From contig QMRB01000002.1 of assembly GCA_003649185.1 (NCBI GenBank), positions 1-64,000 on the forward strand: a stretch of 64,000 nucleotides of DNA. The letters are read 5' to 3'. Under the pieces are notes generated by a model that worked only from the letters and a program-made list of their open reading frames with translations, was not told where the DNA came from and ran no database searches. The translations under genes and the position numbers were made by a program. This stretch comes from Thermoproteota archaeon. Its GTDB lineage: Archaea > Thermoproteota > Methanomethylicia > Culexarchaeales > B10-G16. Below are positions 26,959 to 35,192 of this stretch, piece by piece (position 1 is the stretch's first letter; each line of letters opens with the position of its first letter).

Positions 26959-28053
26959 ATGTATAAGTTAGATGAGGAAGGAGTAAAGTTTTTAAAAGAG
27001 ATTCTGGAGGAATTCGGTCCCTCAGGATTTGAGAACAGAGTTCTCAAAAAGATTAAGGAGAGAATGGAGAAATATGCGGACGAAGTTAAGAAAGATAATT
27101 TAAACTCTCTAATATTCGTGAAGAAAGGTGCAAGTGAGAGGCCGAGAATTATAGTTGCTGGACATGTAGATGAAGTTGGATTTTTAATAACATCCATAAC
27201 GAAGGAGGGATATCTCACCTTCACCACCCTTGGAGGATGGTTCGACCAAGTTCTCCTAGCGCAGAGAGTAGTGGTTATGAGTAAGAATGGTCCTGTAATG
27301 GGAGTTATAGCCTCCAAGCCGCCGCATCTTCTACCTCCAGCACAGAGGGAGAAAGTGGTTAAAATAGATTCAATGTACATAGATGTGGGAGCCACCTCAG
27401 AGGAAGAAATCAAAAAATTGGGGATTAGAGTGGGGGATCCAGCTGCACCATGGTCACCTTTCCAGATGAGCGTAACAGGGAAAACCATGTTCGCTAAGGC
27501 ATTTGATGACAGAATTGGAGCATTCATAGCGATGGAGGCGCTTAGATATTTAAAGGAGTCAGGGGAGAAGCATCCAAACACTTATTATGCAGCAGCAACA
27601 GTGCAAGAAGAAGTTGGATTAAGAGGAGCGGAATCCGTTAAATGGTTAGCTGACCATGATGTGGCAATTGTAACTGAAGTTGATATTGCAGGAGATGTGC
27701 CTGGAATTAAACCGAGAGAAGCGCAATCAAAGCTTGGCCATGGACCTAGCATTCTCACATATGATAGAAGTATGATTCCGAATCAGAAGCTGAAGGAATT
27801 TGTAATTAAGGTGGCTGAAGAAGCTAAAATACCATACCAGTTATCGGCGATGGCTAGGGGAGGAACAGATGCAGGTAGACTACACCTGTATAGGGAGGGG
27901 AGACCCAGCATTGTTATAGGTATTCCAACCCGTCACATTCACAGCCATGTTGGAGTGGTACATAAAGAGGATGTGGAGAACGCGGTTAGACTCATAGTGG
28001 AACTCATAAAGAGATTGGACGAAAAGACCGTAAACTCATTTAAAGAACTATAA
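26959..28053 (+). CDS. M42-family metallo-aminopeptidase
   Basis: A 364-aa peptidase of the M42 family (TET aminopeptidases, often annotated as endoglucanase M). These form dodecameric cages that trim peptides released by the proteasome. Metal-site and catalytic segments: VAGHVDEVGFLIT (about residues 65-77), AFDDRIGAFIAMEA (about 182-195, bridging Asp), VQEEVGLRGAE (about 219-229, catalytic Glu), TEVDIAGDVPG (about 242-252) and the final His in GIPTRHIHSHVGVV (about 325-338). Length is typical. A TATA-like CTTATATC lies about 30 nt before the ATG. Confidence 0.95.
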   Translation: MYKLDEEGVKFLKEILEEFGPSGFENRVLKKIKERMEKYADEVKKDNLNSLIFVKKGASERPRIIVAGHVDEVGFLITSITKEGYLTFTTLGGWFDQVLLAQRVVVMSKNGPVMGVIASKPPHLLPPAQREKVVKIDSMYIDVGATSEEEIKKLGIRVGDPAAPWSPFQMSVTGKTMFAKAFDDRIGAFIAMEALRYLKESGEKHPNTYYAAATVQEEVGLRGAESVKWLADHDVAIVTEVDIAGDVPGIKPREAQSKLGHGPSILTYDRSMIPNQKLKEFVIKVAEEAKIPYQLSAMARGGTDAGRLHLYREGRPSIVIGIPTRHIHSHVGVVHKEDVENAVRLIVELIKRLDEKTVNSFKEL

Positions 28054-28214
28054 AATTTCAAATCTCTTTTTATCTAATAATGTTTTAATGCAACTGGTAA
28101 ATACTTTTGTATGTTGAAAAGGAATAGGATTCATCGATACCTTATGCAAACTATGCCTTTTCCAAAAGATTTTAAAGAGTAAAGGTTTAAGTATTGAAGG
28201 GATGAGGAGAATGG

Positions 28215-28358
28215 GTGATCATCAAACCATTAGTGGTGAAAAATGAATTATACAAAAATGTCAAGGAATCTTCCATAACACTCCTAAGTTACAAAGAAAT
28301 CTGGAAAGAAAATAAGTTTGGCCGGGAAAATTTTTTGGGGGAAGAAGATAATGGTTAA
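28215..28358 (+). CDS. Putative 47-aa leader ORF overlapping thrS
   Basis: A short frame from a GTG at 28215, with GAGGAG 5 nt upstream, encodes 47 mostly charged residues (start MIIKPLVVKNELYK) and stops at a TAA that lies 3-8 nt inside the thrS coding region. The overlap and the good ribosome site suggest translation coupled to thrS, perhaps as a leader. No Thr-codon run is seen. It could equally be a gene relic. No homologue comes to mind. Confidence 0.3.
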   Translation: MIIKPLVVKNELYKNVKESSITLLSYKEIWKENKFGRENFLGEEDNG

Positions 28359-30267
28359 AGTTAAACTGCCAGATGGAAGTATATTGAAAGTGAAAGCTGG
28401 ACGAAAAATCTTGGAAGCCTTACCTAAAGGTGTGGGATTGGTTGCTAAAGTTGATGGAGAACTGAAAGATTTAAGTGTCGAGGTAAGAAAAGATTGGAAG
28501 ATTGTGGAGATCCTCGACTTTGAAGCAGAGGATGGGAAGAGAACATATTGGCATACATCTGCCCATATTCTGGCACAAGCGGTGAAAAGGCTATTTCCAG
28601 AGGCAAAACTCGGTGTGGGACCGGCAATTGAAAACGGCTTTTATTATGACTTCGACTTGGATGGGAAGACCTTCACAAAGGAGGATTTGGAAAATATAGA
28701 GAAAGAAGCCTACAATATAATTGGAGAGAATTTACCTATAGAGCGAATGGAAATGAAAAGAGAGAAAGCAGTAGAACTGTTTTCGAAATTGAATGAACCA
28801 TATAAAATTGAACTTTTAAAGGAGATCCAAGAGGAAAAAGTTACAATTTATAGGCAAGGAGAATTCGTAGATCTATGCAGAGGTCCGCATCTTCCATTTA
28901 CAGGATATATTGAAGCCTTTAAAATACTTGGAGTTTCATCTGCATATTGGAGGGGAGATGAAAGAAACCCTATAATGCAGAGAATATACGGAATCTCCTT
29001 TCCAAGCAGGAAGCAACTGGAAGAATATTTAAAAATTATTAGAGAAGCGAGGAGAAGGGATCATAGACTTTTAGGTCAGAGATTGGATCTCTTCTCTATG
29101 CCCACCACCATTATAGGGCCGGGTCTTGTATTGTGGCATCCTAAAGGAGCATTAGCTAGGAAATACATGGAGGATTTCTTGCGGGAAATTCACATTAAAA
29201 ATGGATATCAAATCGTGTATACTCCGCAAATAGCATACATTGATCTTTGGAGAAAATCTGGACATTTAGAATACTATAAAGATATGATGTATATATTTGA
29301 GAAAGATGGAATTAAACATGTAGTTAAACCTATGAATTGTCCATTCCACATATTAATATATAAGTCTAAGACTAGAAGCTATAGAGAGCTTCCTATAAGA
29401 TATTTTGAGCTTGGAACAGTATCCAGATATGAGAGGTCGGGAACTCTTCACGGACTTTTAAGGGTTAGAAATTTCACACAGGATGATGCGCACATCTTCT
29501 GCAGGGAAGATCAACTTGAAGAAGAGATAGTAAATGTATTAACATTGATGGAAAAAATTCTCTCAATTTTCGGATTTAAAGAATATGAAGTGGAATTGTC
29601 AACTATGGATCCTGATAATCCGGAAAAATATATGGGTTCCCCGATAATCTGGAATCATGCTCAGAGGGCGCTGATCCAAGCTCTAGAAAGGAAAGGCTAT
29701 AGATATGTGGAAGCTGCAGGGGAAGCAGCATTTTACGGCCCGAAAATAGATGTAAAATTAGTGGACTCTTTGGGAAGAAGATGGCAATGTACAACTATAC
29801 AGGTGGATTTCAATTTGCCGGAGAGATTCAACGTTACATATATGGATGAGAAAGGCGAGAAGAAGAAAGTTGTAATGATACATAGAACAATTCTCGGATC
29901 AATTGAAAGATTCTTCGGAATCTTAGTAGAGCATTATAATGGCGAATTACCCTTATGGATGAATCCGATACAGGTGAGGATAATTCCAGTAAGTGATAGA
30001 TACACTGATTATGCGAAGAAAATTTACGAAGAACTTAGAGTATCGAATATTAGAGTTGAAGTTGATCTAGGCCTAGAGACAGTAGCATATAAAGTTAGGA
30101 GAGCAGAGATAGAGAGAGTCCCATACATTCTTATTGTAGGAAGAAGGGAAGAGGAGCATGGCACAATTTCAGTTAGAAGAAGGAGGAAAGGTAACTTGGG
30201 GGAGATGACGACTAAAGAGTTTATCAGAATGATTGATGAAAAATTGAAATGGAAAGAAATAATTTAA
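28351..30267 (+). CDS. thrS: Threonyl-tRNA synthetase, bacterial type
   Basis: A 638-aa class II synthetase that charges tRNA-Thr. It has the full bacterial architecture: TGS domain (about 1-60, VKLPDGSILKVKAG), N2 editing domain (about 65-225, WHTSAHILAQAVKRLFPE with the HxxxH, and CRGPHLPFTG), catalytic core (about 245-530, with VKPMNCPFH, motif 2 RYERSGTLHGLLRVRNFTQD and the zinc-ligand Cys/His set), and a C-terminal anticodon domain. Most archaea instead have a ThrRS with a D-aminoacyl-tRNA-deacylase-like editing domain, so this gene is probably of bacterial descent. GGGGGAAG 6 nt before the ATG at 28351 sets the start. Confidence 0.95.
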   Translation: MVKVKLPDGSILKVKAGRKILEALPKGVGLVAKVDGELKDLSVEVRKDWKIVEILDFEAEDGKRTYWHTSAHILAQAVKRLFPEAKLGVGPAIENGFYYDFDLDGKTFTKEDLENIEKEAYNIIGENLPIERMEMKREKAVELFSKLNEPYKIELLKEIQEEKVTIYRQGEFVDLCRGPHLPFTGYIEAFKILGVSSAYWRGDERNPIMQRIYGISFPSRKQLEEYLKIIREARRRDHRLLGQRLDLFSMPTTIIGPGLVLWHPKGALARKYMEDFLREIHIKNGYQIVYTPQIAYIDLWRKSGHLEYYKDMMYIFEKDGIKHVVKPMNCPFHILIYKSKTRSYRELPIRYFELGTVSRYERSGTLHGLLRVRNFTQDDAHIFCREDQLEEEIVNVLTLMEKILSIFGFKEYEVELSTMDPDNPEKYMGSPIIWNHAQRALIQALERKGYRYVEAAGEAAFYGPKIDVKLVDSLGRRWQCTTIQVDFNLPERFNVTYMDEKGEKKKVVMIHRTILGSIERFFGILVEHYNGELPLWMNPIQVRIIPVSDRYTDYAKKIYEELRVSNIRVEVDLGLETVAYKVRRAEIERVPYILIVGRREEEHGTISVRRRRKGNLGEMTTKEFIRMIDEKLKWKEII

Positions 30268-30947
30268 GAAAATTTAAGTGTGAATGGTTTAATCTCCTCT
30301 TTTAAAGCATCCACCAAGTTTAACAGTCTTTTAATTCTTTCATCTGCCAGTCTTCTTCCAATATATGTGTTCATCATTTTAGGTATGTTAATAAGTTTTT
30401 TGAATAGATGATCCAGCGTGTAAAGCGAGTCATCTATAACTCTGCTTTCAGGTATAGGTTCACCTTGGAAATAGAGTTTCCTCTTCTTATATTCGCCATA
30501 GATAACCATTCTAATTAAACCTATCACTCCTAGAGAGTCAAGTCTATCCGCATCTTGAAGTATCGCTGATATTTTATTTGTGGGTTTTCTAGCCTTAGAC
30601 CAGCTATGCTCTCTAATTGCGTTACAAATAATATCTGTATGGTGAGGGTTAAAATTAAATTCTGCCAGTATTTTCCTAGCGGTCAAACTTGAAATTTCAG
30701 CATGATCCTTCTTTACACCATATATGGGTATTGCTATATCATGTAGTAAACATGCAATCTTCAATAAATGAAGATTGATCTCGCTAAGATTCTCATGTAA
30801 AGCTATTTTCATAGCATTATTTAAAACTCTTTCAACATGTAGATAATCATGAGATGTTGGATAATTTCCCCAATGCTCATCGTAGATTCGTTTAACTCTT
30901 TCCCGTAGAAGATTATATTTTGATTCTAAAGGGAAACAGTTATTCAT
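30264..30947 (-). CDS. HD-domain phosphohydrolase
   Basis: A 227-aa HD-domain protein, a metal-dependent phosphohydrolase of the YedJ/YfbR-like group. The first His is in SHDYLHVERVLNNAMKIA (about residues 33-50), the HD pair is in LKIACLLHDIAIP (about 61-73), the later ligands are in HHTDIICNAIREHSW (about 101-115) and ILQDADRLDSLG (about 129-140). Proteins of this set act on nucleotides or unknown phosphates; none can be assigned here. The last 4 nt overlap the thrS stop on the other strand. Confidence 0.88.
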   Translation of the reverse strand: MNNCFPLESKYNLLRERVKRIYDEHWGNYPTSHDYLHVERVLNNAMKIALHENLSEINLHLLKIACLLHDIAIPIYGVKKDHAEISSLTARKILAEFNFNPHHTDIICNAIREHSWSKARKPTNKISAILQDADRLDSLGVIGLIRMVIYGEYKKRKLYFQGEPIPESRVIDDSLYTLDHLFKKLINIPKMMNTYIGRRLADERIKRLLNLVDALKEEIKPFTLKFS

Positions 30948-30985
30948 CGCTATTTAAATGGGCATTATACATATATTTTAAATTT

Positions 30986-31444
30986 TCATTGCAAAGTTAC
31001 ATGATATTTGCATATTTCATCTCCTTCAAGAACCCACTTTACACGTTTAATCTTTATTTTAGGGTTGAATCCACGATATTTATATATGTCCACATCGCAG
31101 TATAATTTTCCAAGCTCCACAGCATTCTTCTCAAACCATACTTCAGCGAGAGGACAGAAACTTCTTCTATCCATTCCACCCCAACCCAGTTTGGGTAGAT
31201 CTGAAAACTTATTGAAAGATTCCGGTGTAAGTTTCAATCCTAATTTTAAAGCTTTCTCCCTGATCATTTTTCCACGGTCTAGGCCGAAATTTTTTATTGC
31301 AAGTGAAATTAGTCTTTTACCTTCCTTCTCACCAAGCTCATCTATTAACACTTTTGCAAAATGGTAATATAGTAGTCCCATCAATCTTACGGCCAATTTA
31401 ACCTGTTTCTCACATTCATCTATAGTTATAACTTTTTCTTTCAT
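30986..31444 (-). CDS. L-2-amino-thiazoline-4-carboxylate hydrolase-like protein
   Basis: A 152-aa protein similar to the ATC hydrolase family (PF14196-like): a helical first half (LAVRLMGLLYYHFAKVLIDE) and a second half with FCPLAEVW (about residues 96-103) and a conserved Cys (YCDVDIYKYRGFNP, about 114-127). The founding enzyme takes part in converting thiazoline carboxylate to cysteine, but most archaeal members have no proven role and often sit near sensory V4R-like proteins. No operon partner. Confidence 0.65.
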   Translation of the reverse strand: MKEKVITIDECEKQVKLAVRLMGLLYYHFAKVLIDELGEKEGKRLISLAIKNFGLDRGKMIREKALKLGLKLTPESFNKFSDLPKLGWGGMDRRSFCPLAEVWFEKNAVELGKLYCDVDIYKYRGFNPKIKIKRVKWVLEGDEICKYHVTLQ

Positions 31445-31498
31445 GTTGAATATTATATGTTAAATGTGAAATAAAAATATCGAATCGGTATGGTTCAA

Positions 31499-32647
31499 CT
31501 ATCTCTTTAGGAGGGAGAGAACCATTATTCCTGCCATATTTAATTGATATTTTAAATTGAGAGATTCTCTAATCAAACTTATAAAATGCTCATCGTAATC
31601 GATTTTTCCAAGAATATCATGACTCAAATTCAATTTAATCATGCCTTCCAGAATTTTCCTCAAGAATTTACAGTTATATTTGAAGAGAAATTCTGAAAGA
31701 ATATGAGAATATTTTAAACTTTTTATTAAACTTTTAATATCAGTCTCATATTTATTTAAAACTTCAAACCAGTTTAATCTATTATCTAAATATAAGTTTA
31801 ATTTATCGGCGAGAAGTTTTGAGGCTACTGCAATCGGATATAATCCTCCTCCACTTATAGGTTTGCTCATTTGAACAGCATCACCTATCCCTAATATTCT
31901 ACCCTTAGAAAGTTTGCCTACAGGCCCTCTAATAATTATCCCTCCAAACAAGCGAATTATTTTGGATTGATCTATAAGTTTAATTCTCTCTAAGTTTTTA
32001 ATTAAACCTTTAAGATACATTTTTAAATGCGACTTTCTTCTTCCACCTACACCTACAACAGCTTCACCAACCTCTTTTATGGGAATAAGCCAAGAGAAGA
32101 AATTCTCCGAATAGGTGCATGGAAATACATGTATAGCCTCTGTGTAAACTTTACACTTCAACCTTGCCTGTAAGCCTATTATATCTTTACAGTGCTTAAC
32201 TAGACCTATCTTTCTGGAGAATGTTCTTTTAGATCCCTCCGCCAATATGACCAGTCCAGATCTGAAAAGTCCTCTATCAGTAACAACTGCTCCATTCTCA
32301 TTTAAATCTAAAACTCTAGTTTTAAATTTGACGTCAACCCCATTCTTCAAACATCTGTCAAGAAGATAACTCTCAAGGTTAACTCTATCTAACTTTAAAG
32401 CTAATGGTTCTCCACTCCAAGTTATAGTTGAATCCCCAATATGAATATTCATATAATAGAATTTTGATTCTATAAGTGAGGATGGAATATTCAAAAGTTT
32501 AAAGGTTAATGGGCTTATTATACCTGCACAATGTTCTGGAAAGCCTATTCTAGAATGCTCCTCCAAAATTATGGCATTACCTCTCAATAAGCTTCCTAGA
32601 AAGAGCCCTGAGAAGCCTCCACCAACAATTATTAATTTTTCATTCAT
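31499..32647 (-). CDS. FAD-dependent oxidoreductase, geranylgeranyl-reductase-like
   Basis: A 382-aa flavoprotein. The dinucleotide-binding motif is LIIVGGGFSGLFLG (about residues 4-17), the second FAD motif is ILGIGDAVQMSKPISGGGLY (about 267-286), and CAGIISP appears near 43. This matches the GGR/PHBH superfamily, which saturates isoprenoid chains of archaeal lipids or oxidises aromatics. It is shorter than the other family member at 58845. The ATG at 32645-32647 is chosen; the frame is open much further upstream (to 33145) but only by overlapping the divergent thiolation gene, which I regard as an artefact. The two genes are divergent with about 75 bp between starts. Confidence 0.8.
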   Translation of the reverse strand: MNEKLIIVGGGFSGLFLGSLLRGNAIILEEHSRIGFPEHCAGIISPLTFKLLNIPSSLIESKFYYMNIHIGDSTITWSGEPLALKLDRVNLESYLLDRCLKNGVDVKFKTRVLDLNENGAVVTDRGLFRSGLVILAEGSKRTFSRKIGLVKHCKDIIGLQARLKCKVYTEAIHVFPCTYSENFFSWLIPIKEVGEAVVGVGGRRKSHLKMYLKGLIKNLERIKLIDQSKIIRLFGGIIIRGPVGKLSKGRILGIGDAVQMSKPISGGGLYPIAVASKLLADKLNLYLDNRLNWFEVLNKYETDIKSLIKSLKYSHILSEFLFKYNCKFLRKILEGMIKLNLSHDILGKIDYDEHFISLIRESLNLKYQLNMAGIMVLSLLKR

Positions 32648-32723
32648 CTGAATGATAAAGTGGGAACATTGTAAATTAAGTTTTACCTTGAAAGGAGATG
32701 GGTTAAATATTTGGGGGAAGCTC

Positions 32724-33560
32724 ATGGAAAAATATTTTAAGAAAATTTTTAAAACTATTGAGAAAAATAAAATGATTGAGAGAAATGACAAAATATTTGT
32801 GGCTTTAAGTGGAGGAAAAGACAGCGCATTAACATTAGCAGCATTAAAAAAATATGTAGACACGAAGAATATTGAATGTGAAATTTCAGGATTCCACATA
32901 AACTTAAACCTTCCAGGTTCCAGATATATGGAGGAGATTGCTAGGAAGCAGGCTGAAATGTTCGGAGTGAAACTTAAAATTTTAGATTTAAAAGAACTCA
33001 ACATCTCAATTCTTGAGGCATCTAAGATTAGCGGCAGACCAATATGCAGCATATGCGGATTAACTAAAAGATATTTCATGAATAAGATTCCAAGGGAGAA
33101 TGGTGCAAACAAAGTTGCAACAGGACATAACATGGATGACTTCATAGTTTTCTTTATAAAAAATTTTATAAATCGAAATTTTCAATGGATCTCCAAATTT
33201 AAACCAATATTGAAAAGTAAGCATCCTAAAATGATCGTGAAGATTAGACCTTTATTTGAAACTGGTGGAGATGAAATTGAAATGATATGTAAGCATTTGA
33301 ACATACCCTATGCAGCTGAGTTTACATGTCCATATAAATATACAAGTAGATTTGGAGATGAAAGAACTAGGATAATTCTGAAAGCCATATATGATTTGGA
33401 AAGGGAGATTAGGAATTTCAGAATTAAAATGATAAGGGCTGTTGAAGCGATTAGTGATAAATTCGAAGTAGACGGGGAGCTGAAAAGTTGCAAAATATGT
33501 GGAGAACCATGCAGCGGCAACATCTGTGCATTCTGCAAGCTATTTAAATTAAAAAGATAA
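32724..33560 (+). CDS. TtuA/Ncs6-like tRNA 2-thiolation protein
   Basis: A 278-aa ATP-pyrophosphatase of the TtuA/Ncs6/TtcA group, which thiolates tRNA uridines (position 34 or 54) or cytidine 32. The PP-loop is FVALSGGKDSALTLAALK (about 24-41), the catalytic cysteine pair region has CSICGLTKRYFM (about 105-116), and VATGHNMDDFIVFF (about 131-144) is conserved. The C-terminal zinc finger is CKICGEPC and CAFC (about 256-275). Most TtuA/Ncs6 proteins begin with another CxxC zinc finger before the PP-loop; this one lacks it. GGGGGAAG before the ATG at 32724 sets the start. Confidence 0.8.
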   Translation: MEKYFKKIFKTIEKNKMIERNDKIFVALSGGKDSALTLAALKKYVDTKNIECEISGFHINLNLPGSRYMEEIARKQAEMFGVKLKILDLKELNISILEASKISGRPICSICGLTKRYFMNKIPRENGANKVATGHNMDDFIVFFIKNFINRNFQWISKFKPILKSKHPKMIVKIRPLFETGGDEIEMICKHLNIPYAAEFTCPYKYTSRFGDERTRIILKAIYDLEREIRNFRIKMIRAVEAISDKFEVDGELKSCKICGEPCSGNICAFCKLFKLKR

Positions 33561-35156
33561 TTAAATTTGCATTTTCCTTAAAACTTTTCCAGGTAATTCT
33601 CCAGTATATTTCCCCTTATCTATTACAATTTTACCGTTAACCAGTACATAGTTAATGCCCCTTGCAAATTTATGTGGATCCATGAATGTAGCTGCATCAA
33701 TTATTTTTTCCGGATTAAATATTACGATATCCGCCCATGCACCTTCACGTATTATGCCTCTATCTCTGAAACCCAGCCTCCAAGCTGGCAGATAAGTCAT
33801 TTTTCTAATCGCCTCTGATAAGCGGAGAATATTTCTCTCCCTAACATATATGCCTAACACTCTTGGAAATGTTCCATAATATCTTGGGTGGGGTTTTCCT
33901 TTTCCCAGCACACCTTCAGGTGAAACTGCAAGACCGTCAGATCCAACCATAACCCATGGAAGCTTCATAACGTACTCTACATCCTCCTCGCACATTCCAA
34001 ATGAAACCATTTGAACCATAGTCTCCTCTTCTATAAGAAGATGAAACACTGTTTCAACTGGATCTTTGCCTAGAATCTCTGAAATCTCCTTAACAGTTTT
34101 ACCTTCAAATTGGGGGTTTTTCTTAGCTGAAGAGATTACAATTCTACTCCAATATTCCGGATCTCTTTTAACATATCGTTTCATATATTCTTCCATTCTC
34201 CGTTTATCATCAGGGTTTTTTAATCGTTCAAGCAGTTTTTCAGCTCCACCTTCATGAGCCCATCTTGGAAGTAGAGCTGAAAGCCCAGTGCTTGACGCAA
34301 TATATGGATATTGATCTGCTGTAACATCTACACCTCTCATTCTAGCCTCCTCTATAAGTTTTGCTGCTTCATGCACTTTACCCCAATTCTCCTTTCCAGA
34401 AGCCTTGAAATGACTTATCTCCACTGGCAGCGAAGCCTTCTCACCTATCATTATTGCCTCTCTAACGGCTTCTAGAAGCGTTTCACCTTCACCTCGAATA
34501 TGGCTTGCATATATGCCGTTAAATTCCGCTACAACCTTTGCAAGCTCAATTAACTCCTCAGTTTCAGCATAACAGCTTGGAGGATAAATTAAACCTGTAC
34601 TCATTCCTACAGCGCCATCCTCCATGGCTTCAGCTACAAGTTCTTTCATCTCGTCGAGCTCTCTACCTGTAGGTTTCCTTTGATCATATCCCATCACACA
34701 GGATCTAACTGTTCCATGGCCGACATGAGAAGCAACGTTAAGGGCTATCCCTTTTTCTTCAAGCTTAGCAAAATATTCACGCATCCTACTCCAATCTAAC
34801 TCTAGAAGACCATTGAACATTGGCTTCAAATATTTTTCACGATAATCTCTTAGAAAATCATTCATAGGGGCAGCTGAACTGCCACAGTTTCCTACAATCT
34901 CAGTGGTAACGCCCTGATGAATTTTGCTGAGACCTCTCGGATCAACTAGAAGTGTGAAATCGGAATGGCTGTGAATATCTATAAATCCCGGCGAGACTGC
35001 TAATCCTAAAGCATCTATAATGTATTTACCGTTAGAATTCTTCAATTTTCCAATAGTTTCAATCTTTCCGTTGAGAATTCCAATATCGGCATAGAACCAT
35101 GGATTTCCAGTTCCATCATATATTTTACCATTTAAAATTATAACATCATATTCCAT
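33561..35156 (-). CDS. N-acyl-D-amino-acid deacylase (D-aminoacylase)
   Basis: A 531-aa amidohydrolase of the D-aminoacylase family, which removes the acyl group from N-acyl-D-amino acids. Landmarks are FIDIHSHSDFTLLVDPRGL (metal-binding HxH, about residues 58-76), GVTTEIVGNCGSSAAP (about 82-97, with the metal Cys), VGMSTGLIYPPS (about 177-188), ASHIRGEGETLLEA (about 210-223, His ligand), EISHFKASG (about 239-247, His ligand), VMVGSDGLAV (about 390-399, catalytic Asp) and a beta-sandwich end. It follows Elp3 on the same strand by 36 nt and abuts the thiolation gene tail to tail. Confidence 0.92.
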   Translation of the reverse strand: MEYDVIILNGKIYDGTGNPWFYADIGILNGKIETIGKLKNSNGKYIIDALGLAVSPGFIDIHSHSDFTLLVDPRGLSKIHQGVTTEIVGNCGSSAAPMNDFLRDYREKYLKPMFNGLLELDWSRMREYFAKLEEKGIALNVASHVGHGTVRSCVMGYDQRKPTGRELDEMKELVAEAMEDGAVGMSTGLIYPPSCYAETEELIELAKVVAEFNGIYASHIRGEGETLLEAVREAIMIGEKASLPVEISHFKASGKENWGKVHEAAKLIEEARMRGVDVTADQYPYIASSTGLSALLPRWAHEGGAEKLLERLKNPDDKRRMEEYMKRYVKRDPEYWSRIVISSAKKNPQFEGKTVKEISEILGKDPVETVFHLLIEEETMVQMVSFGMCEEDVEYVMKLPWVMVGSDGLAVSPEGVLGKGKPHPRYYGTFPRVLGIYVRERNILRLSEAIRKMTYLPAWRLGFRDRGIIREGAWADIVIFNPEKIIDAATFMDPHKFARGINYVLVNGKIVIDKGKYTGELPGKVLRKMQI

Positions 35157-35192
35157 TTTAAATCCTCCAAATATACCTTCCAGATGGGGAAA

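Noticed and set aside
26952-27581. A 209-codon minus-strand frame over the M42 peptidase
   Set aside because: It is antisense to a well-conserved gene and its composition is that of a shadow frame.
32648-33145. Long N-terminal extension (about 165 codons) of the FAD oxidoreductase frame
   Set aside because: It is wholly antisense to the tRNA-thiolation gene, has no family similarity, and the FAD-binding motif begins right after the ATG at 32647.
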